37,965 bases of DNA from Pseudomonadota bacterium (GCA_023416515.1 JAEZHP010000159.1:1-37965); one strand, 5' to 3'; numbered from the stretch's first letter, positions 8,068-16,110 are shown. Numbers and translations: made by a program. The notes: generated by a model not told the origin, from the sequence alone.

Positions 8068-8076
8068 TGTGGATAA
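8068..8076 (-). promoter_or_regulatory. Perfect DnaA box (TTATCCACA) upstream of mraZ
   Basis: The minus strand reads TTATCCACA, the strict DnaA 9-mer. It lies about 250 bp upstream of the mraZ start, in the orientation of the operon, close to the LexA-type box. A single box is not an origin; a DnaA role in dcw transcription is inference. Confidence 0.55.
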
Positions 8077-8194
8077 TGTTGTTGGCGAAGACTCCGCGCA
8101 AGGGCCTCGCCCCACCGTCCCGAAGGCAGCGACTCGCCGCGCGGCCAGGGCTTGTCTCAAGTAATTGCGAAGTCGAAACGGCCTTACGGCCAGA

Positions 8195-8431
8195 TCAGCG
8201 CTGGACCGGGGCCGTGGTGTTCGCTTGATTGACGTCGGCGCGCGGAGCGACGCCGAGCTGCGCCAGCGGTTCCTCCGGCGCGGCCTGATTGGCCGCGACC
8301 ATATTCTCGCCGGTCAGATCCTCTGAAGTGATCGGCGCCTCACTCTGCGGGGTTCCGGTCAAGGCCGCGGCCAAAAGCACCGCGACGAAGACAAATCCCA
8401 GCCCGGTTAGACCGATCCGAACTCGCTGCAT
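8195..8431 (-). CDS. Small single-pass membrane protein, function unknown
   Basis: I do not recognise the family. The 78-residue product has a short basic N-terminus (MQRVRIG), one hydrophobic segment at about 7-27 (LTGLGFVFVAVLLAAALTG) and an acidic, Ala/Gln-rich tail predicted to lie outside the membrane. The ATG at 8431 has AAGGG a few bases upstream; an upstream in-frame ATG at 8506 would add 25 residues that look non-coding. It lies upstream of the mraZ control region on the same strand and divergent from the lipoprotein gene at 8557. The segment may be either an anchor or an uncleaved signal. Coding is supported by the start context and hydrophobic pattern only. Confidence 0.6.
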   Translation of the reverse strand: MQRVRIGLTGLGFVFVAVLLAAALTGTPQSEAPITSEDLTGENMVAANQAAPEEPLAQLGVAPRADVNQANTTAPVQR

Positions 8432-8556
8432 CCCGCCCTTATAACCAGCAGAGCCGGCCAATGCCACCGTCCCGCCGCCCCGGTAAAATCCCGGCTGGTC
8501 CGACAAATGTTAACATCGCGCTTGACGAAGGGGAACTCGGTCGCAAAACGCCACCT

Positions 8557-8931
8557 ATGAAGACCCCCAACCTCCTCGCCGCCGCTTCGTTGGCGGCTCT
8601 CGTCACCCTCGCCGCCTGCAACAAGGAGCCCGAGGTTATCGGCGGACCGGCCGATCCCCAGGCCGATGCCCTCAAGAACGCCCCGCCGGTCGAGCTCCCC
8701 CCCTCGATCACCGCCAGCCGGACCTACCGGTGCAGCGACAACAGCCTCGTCTATATCGACTTCTTCAGCAACGACACGGCGGCCGTTCGCACGACCGAGA
8801 ATGGCGAGCGCCACCAGCTCGCGAAGGCCGAAAGCGGCGCTCTCGAAGCCGGCGGCTATTCGGTCAGCGCCAATTCCGAGACCATCCAGTACAAGGCCCC
8901 GGGCAAGTCCGAGCAGCGCTGCCGCGCCTGA
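8557..8931 (+). CDS. Small lipoprotein, possibly MliC-like
   Basis: The 124-residue product has a lipoprotein signal ending in the lipobox LAAC with Cys21 as the lipidated residue. The following Asn is not Asp, so outer-membrane delivery is likely. The mature part has a C-terminal domain starting YRCSDNSLVYIDFFSND and ending in SEQRCRA; the two Cys (in YRC and QRC) and the YxC start resemble the MliC/C-type lysozyme inhibitor fold, but the similarity is weak and I do not assert it. The start is the ATG at 8557; the upstream in-frame ATG at 8461 adds 32 non-signal-like residues. A strong hairpin terminator follows immediately, so it is likely a single-gene unit. Confidence 0.8.
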   Translation: MKTPNLLAAASLAALVTLAACNKEPEVIGGPADPQADALKNAPPVELPPSITASRTYRCSDNSLVYIDFFSNDTAAVRTTENGERHQLAKAESGALEAGGYSVSANSETIQYKAPGKSEQRCRA

Positions 8932-8952
8932 CTCGCTCCGGCGACTTCAACC

Positions 8953-8987
8953 AGGGCCGGCTGGAGCACGCTCCGCCGGCCCTTTTC
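8953..8987 (+). terminator. Rho-independent terminator after the lipoprotein gene
   Basis: Stem AGGGCCGGC (8953-8961) pairs with GCCGGCCCT (8975-8983), and inner bases GGAG (8963-8966) pair with CTCC (8971-8974). A TTTT run (8983-8986) follows directly. This is one of the clearest terminators in the window. Confidence 0.88.
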
Positions 8988-9087
8988 ATTGATGCAATGT
9001 GCCCGCTAGCGATCTTTTGCGACCAAGCGAGCAACCTCCGAAGCTTGATCGAGTTTAAGAAACGACGTTCGTTTCTCGAGGATTGCA

Positions 9088-9231
9088 GTGGCCGACACAC
9101 GAGATGAGCAGCTTCGCGAGATCGAAGCCACTCAGCAGCAACTCAAGCAGAGCCTCGAGCGCAGCCGCGAGCTTGTCGAGGAGACTCGAACGAAGCTCAA
9201 ACGGCTGCGCGGCGACACCACCGAGCACTGA
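9088..9231 (+). CDS. 47-residue coiled-coil miniprotein
   Basis: A GTG start at 9088 has GAGG at 9079-9082, with five bases between, and opens a 47-residue frame ending in TGA. The product is almost wholly charged and helical: it begins MADTRDEQLREIEATQQQ and continues with a Leu/Ile heptad pattern (L9, I12, L19, L23, L30, L37, L40), fitting a short amphipathic helix or coiled coil. There is no signal or membrane segment. I do not recognise the family with certainty; small helical proteins of this type occur in sphingomonads as I recall. It lies between the lipoprotein terminator and the convergent VOC gene, so it is probably transcribed alone. Confidence 0.62.
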   Translation: MADTRDEQLREIEATQQQLKQSLERSRELVEETRTKLKRLRGDTTEH

Positions 9232-9294
9232 TCGCCGCACCTGGCCGGGGCCGCTGCAGCGCCGTCACCGTTGAGCCGTGGCGTGAGCCAGCGC

Positions 9295-9780
9295 TCAGGC
9301 GGGCTGCGGCTGGTGCGGTTCCGCCTGCTGGCTGAACGCCTCCATCCGCCGCGTCATCTCATCCTCAGGCACGTCCTCGACATGCGTCGAGATCGTCCAG
9401 CGATGGCCGAACGGGTCGACGATCGCTCCGTTGCGATCGCCGTAAAACTGGTCCTCGACCGGCCGCTCCACCGTGGCGCCGGCGGCAACCGCGCGAGCGA
9501 ACGCAGCGTCGGCGTCCTCGACGTAGATCATCAGGCTCGACGTCGCGCCGCCGCGGCTCTTGGGCCCGCGAATGTCCATGTCCGGCCATTCGTCTGACAG
9601 CATCACGTGGGAATCGCCGATCTTGATCTCGGCATGGCCGATCTTGTTGCCCATCGGGAGGCGGAGCACCTCGGTCGCGCCGAACGCCTCGACGTAGAAG
9701 CGAATCGCATCCTCGGCGCCGTCGACGACGATATAGGGCGTAACGCTATGATAGCCTTCGGGTATCGCTCTGACGACCAT
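9295..9780 (-). CDS. VOC-superfamily (glyoxalase/PhnB-like) protein
   Basis: The 161-residue protein has the vicinal-oxygen-chelate pattern of two beta-alpha-beta-beta-beta halves. The first half reads VTPYIVVDGAEDAIRFYVEAFGA and the second ends DPFGHRWTISTHVEDV. This arrangement matches the PhnB/YycE-type subgroup often annotated as glyoxalase-like. Possible metal ligands are the His in KIGHAEIKIGD and the Asp/Glu residues, but the substrate cannot be told from sequence. The ATG at 9780 has GGGAGAG about six bases upstream. It is divergent from purL with only 94 bp between, so the two share a promoter region. No role with purL is implied. Confidence 0.87.
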   Translation of the reverse strand: MVVRAIPEGYHSVTPYIVVDGAEDAIRFYVEAFGATEVLRLPMGNKIGHAEIKIGDSHVMLSDEWPDMDIRGPKSRGGATSSLMIYVEDADAAFARAVAAGATVERPVEDQFYGDRNGAIVDPFGHRWTISTHVEDVPEDEMTRRMEAFSQQAEPHQPQPA

Positions 9781-9874
9781 GACTTCTCTCCCTGGTGACG
9801 GAACAAAGCAGGATCAAACATACACCCGTCGCCACTTTTCGACAAACGAATTCACCCCCGCTAAGGGCGCGGTT

Positions 9875-12106
9875 ATGAAGTCCCAGATCACTCCCGAAAT
9901 CGTCGCCGAGCATGGTCTCAGCCCGGAAGAATATGACCGCGTGCTTCACGCCATGGGCCGCGAGCCGAACCTCACCGAGCTGGGTATCTTCTCGGTCATG
10001 TGGTCGGAGCATTGCTCCTACAAAAGCTCGCGGATCCACTTGAAGAAGCTGCCGACGACCGCGCCGTGGGTGATCTGCGGGCCCGGCGAGAATGCCGGAG
10101 TTATCGACATCGGCGACGGCCAGGCCGCCATCTTCAAGATGGAGAGCCACAACCACCCGACATACATCGAGCCCTATCAGGGGGCCGCGACCGGGGTCGG
10201 CGGGATCCTTCGCGACGTCTTCACCATGGGCGCACGGCCGGTCGCCAACATGAACGCGCTTCGCTTCGGCCGGCCGGATCACCCCAAGATGCGCCACCTC
10301 ATCTCCGGCGTCGTCTCAGGGATTGGCGGCTACGGCAATTGCGTCGGGGTCCCCACCGTCGGCGGTGAGGTCAATTTCCACCCCGCTTATGACGGCAACA
10401 TCCTGGTCAACGCGATGACCGTGGGCATCGCCGACACCGACAAGATCTTCTATTCGGCCGCGTCCGGCGTCGGCAATCCGATCGTCTATGTCGGCTCCAA
10501 GACCGGCCGCGACGGCATCCACGGCGCGACCATGGCCTCGGCCGATTTCGGCGAGGACAGCGAGGAGAAGCGCCCGACCGTCCAGGTCGGCGACCCGTTC
10601 ACCGAGAAGCTTCTCATCGAGGCCTGCCTCGAGCTGATGGCCTCCGACGCGATCGTCGCGATCCAGGACATGGGCGCTGCAGGCCTTACCTCCTCCTCGG
10701 TCGAGATGGCGTCCAAGGGCGGGGTCGGAATCGAGCTGATCATGGACGACGTGCCGCAGCGCGAGGAGGGCATGACGCCCTATGAGATGATGCTGTCGGA
10801 GAGCCAGGAGCGCATGCTCATGGTCCTGAAGCCAGGACGGGAAGCGTTCGCCGAGGCGATCTTCCGCAAGTGGGAGCTCGATTTCGCGGTGATCGGCCAT
10901 GTCACCGACACCGGCCGCATGGTCCTCAAGTGGAAGGGCGACACCGTCGCCGACATCCCGCTCGCCCCGCTCGCCGACGAAGCGCCGCTCTACGACCGGC
11001 CCTACGTCACGCCGGAGGAATATCGCAGCTGGGCGAATATCCGCCCGCTCGGCGATGTCCCCACGACTGCCGATCCCGCAGCCGACCTGTTGAAGCTCGT
11101 CGGCTCGCCCGACCTCGCCAGCCGGCGCTGGATCTACGAGCAATATGATTCAAAGGTCGGCGGCGACACGATCCAGGAGCCCGGCGGCGACGCTGCCGTG
11201 GTGCGAGTCCACGGCACCGGCAAGGCGCTCGCAATCACCACCGACTGCACGCCGCGCTACTGCTATGCCGACCCCTTCGAGGGCGGCAAGCAGGCGATCG
11301 CAGAGGCCTATCGCAACCTCTCCGCGGTCGGCGCGACCCCGCTCGCGGTGACCAACTGCCTCAACTTCGCCAATCCGCAGCGCCCCGAGATCATGGCGCA
11401 GATCGTCGGCTGCCTCGACGGCATGAGCGAGGCGTGCCGCGCCCTCGACTTCCCGATCGTGTCCGGCAACGTCTCGCTCTACAACGAGAGCAAGGCGACC
11501 GGCGGCGGCTCGGCCATTCTTCCGACCCCTGCAATCGGCGGCGTTGGTCTTCTCAAGGACTGGCAGCGCTCCGCAGGCGCGGCATTCGCGAATGACGGCG
11601 ACGACATCTGGCTGATCGGCGATTCGCCCTCGCATCTCGGCCAGTCTCTGTGGCTTCGCGAGATCGCCGGCCGCGAGCTCGCCGAGGCCGGACTCCCGCC
11701 CCACGTCGACCTCGCCGCCGAGCGGCGCAACGGCGAAGCGGTCCGCGCGCTGATCGGGCGCGGTCTCGTCACCGCCGTCCACGATGTCGCCGACGGCGGC
11801 CTTCTCGTCGCGCTTGCCGAAATGGCGATGGCCGGCGCCCTCGGCGCCACCCTCAACGCCTCACGCTGGGGCGACATCGATCCCGCCGCCTTTTTCTTCG
11901 GCGAGGACCAGGGCCGCTACGTCGTCGCGACCAGCAATTCCGATCCGGTGCTTCGCGCCCTGGCGGAGGCCGGCGTGCCGCACCTCTTCCTCGGCTCGGT
12001 CGGCGGCGACTCGATCAAGCTCCCGGGCGGGAGCGTCGCCCTCACCGACCTCCGCGCCGCCCACGAAGGCTTCTTCCCCAACCTGATGGAAGGCGAGCTG
12101 GGCTGA
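9875..12106 (+). CDS. purL: PurL, phosphoribosylformylglycinamidine synthase large subunit
   Basis: This is the fourth purine-biosynthesis step, converting FGAR to FGAM with ATP and ammonia supplied by PurQ. The 743-residue form lacks a glutaminase domain, so it is the small-type PurL that needs separate PurS and PurQ, not seen here. Landmarks are LGIFSVMWSEHCSYKSSR near the N-terminus, the Mg/ATP stretch KMESHNHPTYIEPYQGAATGVGG, GGEVNFHPAYDGN, DMGAAGLTSSSVEMA and the second AIRS-like half with SGNVSLYNES. I use the ATG at 9875; an in-frame ATG at 9779 adds 32 residues that overlap the VOC start and lack homology. It ends 94 bases before the bfd ATG. Confidence 0.96.
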   Translation: MKSQITPEIVAEHGLSPEEYDRVLHAMGREPNLTELGIFSVMWSEHCSYKSSRIHLKKLPTTAPWVICGPGENAGVIDIGDGQAAIFKMESHNHPTYIEPYQGAATGVGGILRDVFTMGARPVANMNALRFGRPDHPKMRHLISGVVSGIGGYGNCVGVPTVGGEVNFHPAYDGNILVNAMTVGIADTDKIFYSAASGVGNPIVYVGSKTGRDGIHGATMASADFGEDSEEKRPTVQVGDPFTEKLLIEACLELMASDAIVAIQDMGAAGLTSSSVEMASKGGVGIELIMDDVPQREEGMTPYEMMLSESQERMLMVLKPGREAFAEAIFRKWELDFAVIGHVTDTGRMVLKWKGDTVADIPLAPLADEAPLYDRPYVTPEEYRSWANIRPLGDVPTTADPAADLLKLVGSPDLASRRWIYEQYDSKVGGDTIQEPGGDAAVVRVHGTGKALAITTDCTPRYCYADPFEGGKQAIAEAYRNLSAVGATPLAVTNCLNFANPQRPEIMAQIVGCLDGMSEACRALDFPIVSGNVSLYNESKATGGGSAILPTPAIGGVGLLKDWQRSAGAAFANDGDDIWLIGDSPSHLGQSLWLREIAGRELAEAGLPPHVDLAAERRNGEAVRALIGRGLVTAVHDVADGGLLVALAEMAMAGALGATLNASRWGDIDPAAFFFGEDQGRYVVATSNSDPVLRALAEAGVPHLFLGSVGGDSIKLPGGSVALTDLRAAHEGFFPNLMEGELG

Positions 12107-12147
12107 GCTGATCGTACGAAGCAATCAGATTCATCGACGAAAGCTAT

Positions 12148-12162
12148 TGCGAACGATTAGCA
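12148..12162. promoter_or_regulatory. Candidate iron-responsive (Fur-type) operator upstream of bfd
   Basis: TGCGAACGATTAGCA is an imperfect palindrome with symmetric TGC-x-AA-x3-TT-x-GCA. It lies 39 bp upstream of the ferredoxin ATG, and a near copy sits before bfr. The palindromic form and the iron genes behind it suggest a Fur-family site; this is inference. Confidence 0.5.
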
Positions 12163-12200
12163 GTAACGCTATCTCCGGATCCAGGAGGAGCGCACGGCTC

Positions 12201-12371
12201 ATGATGGTGTGCATTTGTAATGCGTTGAAGGAGCGCGACGTGCGCGAGGCCGCGCGCGGCGGAGCCGTCTGCCCGACCAGCGCGTACCGAAGCCTTGGCT
12301 GCCGCGCGAGATGCGGCCAATGCATCTCATTCGCACGCGAGATCATCGCCGCCGAACGTGCGACCGCTTAG
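12201..12371 (+). CDS. bfd: Bacterioferritin-associated ferredoxin (Bfd-like [2Fe-2S] protein)
   Basis: Bfd binds bacterioferritin and reduces its core so that stored iron is released. The 56-residue product has cluster ligands Cys4, Cys6, Cys38 and Cys41, exactly the positions of the four E. coli Bfd ligands, with the start MMVCICN matching the usual M-x-V-C-x-C. Two additional Cys (24 and 34) are present. Spacing and size fit the BFD-like [2Fe-2S] fold. The start is the first of two adjacent ATGs, 12201; AGGAGG lies 13 bases upstream. The bacterioferritin gene follows 92 bp downstream on the same strand. A palindrome just upstream is a candidate Fur site. Confidence 0.9.
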   Translation: MMVCICNALKERDVREAARGGAVCPTSAYRSLGCRARCGQCISFAREIIAAERATA

Positions 12372-12373
12372 CA
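12359..12373. promoter_or_regulatory. Second candidate Fur-type operator, between bfd and bfr
   Basis: TGCGACCGCTTAGCA differs at two positions from the site at 12148-12162, and the similarity continues for five bases to the right (17 of 20 identical overall). It overlaps the bfd stop codon and lies 90 bp before the bfr ATG. Confidence 0.42.
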
Positions 12374-12429
12374 TTAACAGTCGATTTTCCGGCGGAAATC
12401 CGCCATTTCTGCCTGTCTTTAGTCGCCGC

Positions 12430-12452
12430 TTTGCGCTAGGCATTCGCGCAAA
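12430..12452 (+). promoter_or_regulatory. Inverted repeat overlapping the bfr ribosome binding site
   Basis: TTTGCGC (12430-12436) and GCGCAAA (12446-12452) are perfect 7-base arms with a nine-base spacer. The right arm runs into AAGGAG, the bfr Shine-Dalgarno sequence. In RNA this could hide the site; in DNA it could be an operator. Confidence 0.45.
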
Positions 12453-12463
12453 GGAGACGGGCC

Positions 12464-12943
12464 ATGAAGGGCGACCCGCAGGTCATTCAGCACCTCAACA
12501 ACGCGCTCAAGAATGAGCTGACGGCGGTCAATCAATATTGGCTTCATTACCGGCTGCTGGACAATTGGGGCATCCACAAGCTCGCCGAATATGAGCGGCA
12601 CGAATCCATCGACGAGATGAAGCATGCGGACCAGCTCGCCGAGCGGGTCCTGTTTCTCGACGGACTTCCAAACTTCCAGCTGCTCGGCCGCCTTCGCATC
12701 GGCGAGACGGTCGAAGAGATCCTGAAGTCCGATCTCGCCCTCGAGGTCGAGGCCTGCGCCCAGCTTAAGGAGGCGATCGCCTATTGCGAGGGCGTCCAGG
12801 ACTATGTCTCGCGCGAGTTGTTCGCCTCGATCCTCAAGTCCGAAGAGGAGCATGTCGACTTCCTCGAGACCCAGTTCGGGATGATCGAGCGGATGGGCCT
12901 TCAGAACTACGTCCAGCTCCAGTCCGAGCCCGCCGGCGAGTAA
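12464..12943 (+). CDS. bfr: Bacterioferritin (heme-containing iron storage)
   Basis: This 159-residue four-helix protein assembles into 24-mers and stores ferric iron, with heme at subunit dimer interfaces. The ferroxidase ligands are all in standard numbering: Glu18, Glu51, His54, Glu94, Glu127 and His130. The axial heme ligand Met52 and Tyr25 are also present. The start is ATG 12464 with AAAGGAGA eight bases upstream. It follows bfd by 92 bp, and both genes have a similar palindrome upstream, so iron-controlled expression is likely. No deviation from the family is seen. Confidence 0.96.
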   Translation: MKGDPQVIQHLNNALKNELTAVNQYWLHYRLLDNWGIHKLAEYERHESIDEMKHADQLAERVLFLDGLPNFQLLGRLRIGETVEEILKSDLALEVEACAQLKEAIAYCEGVQDYVSRELFASILKSEEEHVDFLETQFGMIERMGLQNYVQLQSEPAGE

Positions 12944-13022
12944 GCCGAGGCGCCCAATGGCGCCGCCCCTAACGCCGCGCTAGACCCCTCCCTCGTTCGA
13001 GGGGCGGGGAGATCATGGCTTG

Positions 13023-14264
13023 ATGGCGGCGGCAGCTACCGGGGACAGGATCGTCACCCTCGACGTCGTGCGGGGCGTGGCGGTCATGGGCATCCTCGTC
13101 GTCAACATCGTCTCCTTTGCGATGCCGGAGGGCGTCGGCATGAACCCGCTCCTTTACGGTGTGAACGGCGCAGCCGACCTCGTCTCCTGGGCGGTCGGCT
13201 TCGTCTTCTTCGAAGGGCGGATGCGCGGCCTCTTCTCCTTCCTGTTCGGTGCCAGCATGCTTCTGGTGATCGAGCGGGCGGAAGCGGGCGGGCGCTCCCC
13301 TGCCGTGGTTCACTATGCCCGGATGGGATGGCTGCTCCTGTTCGGCCTGCTCCATTTCTTCTTCGTCTGGACGGGCGACATCCTGATTCTCTACGCCGTC
13401 ATGGGCATGATCGCCTTCGCCATGCGCGACAGCAGCCGCTCGGCGATGCTCGCGATGGCGGGCGCGATGCTGCTTCTGAACTTCGCCGCATACGGGCTGC
13501 TCACCCTCGGGCTCTACACGACCGAAGCGATGGTGACGGCACCCAGAACGCCCGCGGAACTTCATCAGGCCTGGTGGGAATCGCAGAGCGGCCTCAGTCA
13601 TTATGCGCCCGAGCATCTCCAAAGCATCCTCGCGCTGTACCGCGGGCCCTATGACGCGCTGCTCTATCACGTCGCGACGGTTGCCCAGACCCGCCTGAGT
13701 TGGGAGTTAATGCTCGCAGGCCCGGAGACGCTGGCTTACTTCATGTTCGGCATGGCCGCCTATCGAAGCGGCTTCCTGACCGGCACGTGGGCGCGCCGCC
13801 GCTACCTGCGCACCGTGCTGGTCGGGTTCGGGATCAGCCTTCCGGCCTTTGCATCCTTCGCCTGGCTTCTCGTCGCGACCGGTTTTCACGCTCCGACGGC
13901 CTTCGCGGTGGAGACGGCATCGATCCCGATCCGGCCTCCGGCAATCTTCGCGACCGCCGCCTTGATCATCCTTCTCGCCCGGCCAGGCGGCCTCATCACC
14001 GAACGGATCGCCGCCGCGGGGCGCGCCGCGTTCACCAACTATCTCGGCACGTCGATCCTGATGACCGGCCTCTTCTACGGCTGGGGCGCGGGCCTGTTCG
14101 GCGAGTTCAGCCGAGCCGAACTCTGGTGGTTCGTGATCGGCGCATGCGTGCTAATGCTGCTGTGGTCGAAGCCCTGGCTCGACCGCTTCCGCTACGGCCC
14201 GTTCGAATGGGCGTGGCGAAGCCTCGCGCGCGGCCGAATCGAGCCGCTCCGCCGGACGTCCTGA
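13023..14264 (+). CDS. DUF418 (YeiB-like) multispan membrane protein
   Basis: The 413-residue protein has about ten hydrophobic spans. The N-terminus RIVTLDVVRGVAVMGILVVNI is the hallmark of the YeiB/DUF418 acyltransferase-like membrane family, and the C-terminal DUF418 part includes RAAFTNYLGTSILMTGLFYG. Biochemical function in this family is not well established. I start at ATG 13023 rather than the TTG one codon upstream. It follows bfr by 79 bp containing a short inverted repeat and converges on the Hpt gene with nine bases between stops. It probably forms its own transcript. Substrate not inferable. Confidence 0.87.
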   Translation: MAAAATGDRIVTLDVVRGVAVMGILVVNIVSFAMPEGVGMNPLLYGVNGAADLVSWAVGFVFFEGRMRGLFSFLFGASMLLVIERAEAGGRSPAVVHYARMGWLLLFGLLHFFFVWTGDILILYAVMGMIAFAMRDSSRSAMLAMAGAMLLLNFAAYGLLTLGLYTTEAMVTAPRTPAELHQAWWESQSGLSHYAPEHLQSILALYRGPYDALLYHVATVAQTRLSWELMLAGPETLAYFMFGMAAYRSGFLTGTWARRRYLRTVLVGFGISLPAFASFAWLLVATGFHAPTAFAVETASIPIRPPAIFATAALIILLARPGGLITERIAAAGRAAFTNYLGTSILMTGLFYGWGAGLFGEFSRAELWWFVIGACVLMLLWSKPWLDRFRYGPFEWAWRSLARGRIEPLRRTS

Positions 14265-14273
14265 GCTTTTGGC

Positions 14274-14684
14274 TTAGCCCCGGCGGCCGAAGGCGGCCGG
14301 CCGGCGGGTCTGGAGCGGGTTTGCTCGCTGGTCGAGCAACGCCATGGTGCGCTCGTAGAGCGGACGAAGCTTTGCGACCTGCGGCAGGATCTCGTCGGGA
14401 GGAAGCCGGGTCTCGACGCTTCGCCGCGCGACCGCCTCGATCTCCTCGGCGAGCAATGACAGCGGCATCGCTCCAAACTGCTTCGCTTCCGACTTCATCG
14501 TATGCGCCGGAAGCACCATCGCCGCGGCGTCGCGGCTGTGCATCGCCTCCTCGATCCGGGCGACGGCCTTCTCGCCGTCCTCCCGGAAATAGCCGAGGAT
14601 CCGGATGAAGTTCGCGCCAAGCTCAGCCCTCACCGAAGTAAAGACCGACCAGTCAACGATGTCGTCGCTTGCTTCGTCCAGCAC
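14274..14684 (-). CDS. Stand-alone Hpt (histidine phosphotransfer) domain protein
   Basis: This protein of about 136 residues has an Hpt four-helix pattern. The phospho-accepting His sits in AHTMKSEAKQFGA (His61 counted from the GTG), the HxxKxx..G consensus. A later stretch LSLLAEEIEAVA is the usual partner helix. There is no kinase, receiver or membrane part. The start is uncertain: GTG 14684 and the TTG at 14687 both have GAGGA within suitable distance. The neighbours, a DUF418 protein and der, give no hint of a partner kinase, so it probably relays phosphate between components encoded elsewhere. The tail after about residue 115 is basic and may be disordered. Confidence 0.86.
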   Translation of the reverse strand: MLDEASDDIVDWSVFTSVRAELGANFIRILGYFREDGEKAVARIEEAMHSRDAAAMVLPAHTMKSEAKQFGAMPLSLLAEEIEAVARRSVETRLPPDEILPQVAKLRPLYERTMALLDQRANPLQTRRPAAFGRRG

Positions 14685-14754
14685 CAAATAGTCCTCAGCA
14701 CCCAGGCCGTCGAATATCTACGGCTCGAACGGTAAATGGGTCGTTGACGCCGCC

Positions 14755-16110
14755 CTACTTATCGTACGGGTTTCGCGTCGATCGCAGGTTCAGCCGAACC
14801 GGCACCGCGCCGAAGCCGAGCTCCTTGCGCATGCCGTTGATCAGATAGCGACGATAGCTCTCGGGAAGCTGGTCGGTGCGGGTTCCGAACAGCACGAAGC
14901 TGGGCGGCCGGGCGCTGGTCTGGGTGATGTAGCGAAGCTTGATCCGCTTGCCGCCGGGTGCGGGCGGGGGGTTCTTTTCCACCGCCGTCTCGAACCAGCG
15001 GTTGAGCTCGCCGGTTGAAACGCGCCGAGACCACGCCTCGCGCACTTCGAAAGCCGCGGCGAGCAGCTGGTCCAGGCCCTTTCCGGTCGCCGCCGAAACG
15101 GTGAGCAGCGGAACGCCGCGCAGCTGCGACAGCCCCTCTTCGAGCGCTGCGCGGATGCCGTTGTACAGGCCACTGCCGCCCTCGGCGACGTCCCATTTAT
15201 TGATCGCGATGACCAGCGCCCGGCCCTCTTGGAGGACATTGTCGGCGATCCGCAGATCCTGCGCCTCGAGCCCGAGCGTGGCGTCGAGCAGGAGCACGAC
15301 CACCTCGGCGAAATCGACCGCCCGCCGAGCGTCGGCGACGGCGAGCTTCTCGAGCTTGTCCTGGACCTTCGCCTTCTTGCGCATTCCGGCGGTGTCGATC
15401 AGCCGAACCGGCCGCTCGCTTCCGTCAGGCGCCTTCCACAGCCAGTCGATCGAGATCGAATCGCGAGTGATCCCAGCCTCGGGTCCGGTGAGCAGCCGCT
15501 CCTCCGACAGGATCCGGTTGATCAGCGTCGACTTGCCGGCGTTGGGGCGGCCGACGATGGCGAGCTTGAGGGGGCCAGTGCCGTCCTCGTCCTCCGCCTC
15601 TTCGTCGTCGGGCCGGTCGAAATGCGGCAGGAGCTGCTCGAAGAGGTCACCCATGCCCTCGCCATGCTCGGCGCTTAGGGCGATCGGCTCGCCGAGGCCC
15701 AGCGCATAGGCTTCGAGGATTCCGCTCTCGGCGGCCTTGCCCTCGGCCTTGTTGACCGCGAGGATGATCGGGATCGTCTCGCTTCGGAGCCAGCGCGCGA
15801 TCTCCTCGTCGAGCGGGGTCACTCCGGCGCGGCCGTCGATCACGAACAGGACCGCGTCGGCATCGCGGACCGCCGCCATGGTCTGGGCGCGCATCCGGCC
15901 CGGAAGGCTCTCCGGATCCTCCTCCTCGTAGCCGGCGGTGTCGATGACGGTGAAATCGAGGCCGAGCAGGCTCGCCTCGCCCTCGCGCCGGTCGCGGGTC
16001 ACGCCGGGCCGGTCGTCGACCAGCGCGAGACGCTTGCCGACCAGCCGGTTGAACAGGGTCGACTTGCCGACATTCGGCCGGCCGACGATCGCGAGAGTTG
16101 GAAGCGCCAT
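14755..16110 (-). CDS. der: Der (EngA), double GTPase for 50S ribosome assembly
   Basis: Der has two tandem GTPase domains and a C-terminal KH-like domain and is needed for large-subunit assembly. Domain 1 has the P-loop GRPNVGKS (10-17), GVTRD and DTAGYEEED, with NKAE as its G4. Domain 2 has GRPNAGKSTL near 190, GITRDSIS, DTAGMRKKAKVQDKLEKL and NKWD. The final part, ending RSTRNPYDK, is the KH-like domain. The 451-residue length is typical. It lies downstream of the TPR-bamB pair on the same strand, the same order as E. coli yfgM-bamB-der, but a perfect hairpin stands between bamB and der, so it may have its own promoter. Confidence 0.97.
   Translation of the reverse strand: MALPTLAIVGRPNVGKSTLFNRLVGKRLALVDDRPGVTRDRREGEASLLGLDFTVIDTAGYEEEDPESLPGRMRAQTMAAVRDADAVLFVIDGRAGVTPLDEEIARWLRSETIPIILAVNKAEGKAAESGILEAYALGLGEPIALSAEHGEGMGDLFEQLLPHFDRPDDEEAEDEDGTGPLKLAIVGRPNAGKSTLINRILSEERLLTGPEAGITRDSISIDWLWKAPDGSERPVRLIDTAGMRKKAKVQDKLEKLAVADARRAVDFAEVVVLLLDATLGLEAQDLRIADNVLQEGRALVIAINKWDVAEGGSGLYNGIRAALEEGLSQLRGVPLLTVSAATGKGLDQLLAAAFEVREAWSRRVSTGELNRWFETAVEKNPPPAPGGKRIKLRYITQTSARPPSFVLFGTRTDQLPESYRRYLINGMRKELGFGAVPVRLNLRSTRNPYDK

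Noticed and set aside
8068..8076. Replication origin near the DnaA box
   Set aside because: Only one box is present, with no AT-rich unwinding element and no dnaA, dnaN or hemE nearby.
7986..8228. An 80-codon frame across the mraZ control region
   Set aside because: It covers the DnaA and LexA-type boxes, has no binding site and no family resemblance.
12949..13010. Short inverted repeats after bfr (GGCGCC pair; CCCTCG/CGAGGG)
   Set aside because: Stems are only six bases and have no T-run, so a terminator call is not supported.
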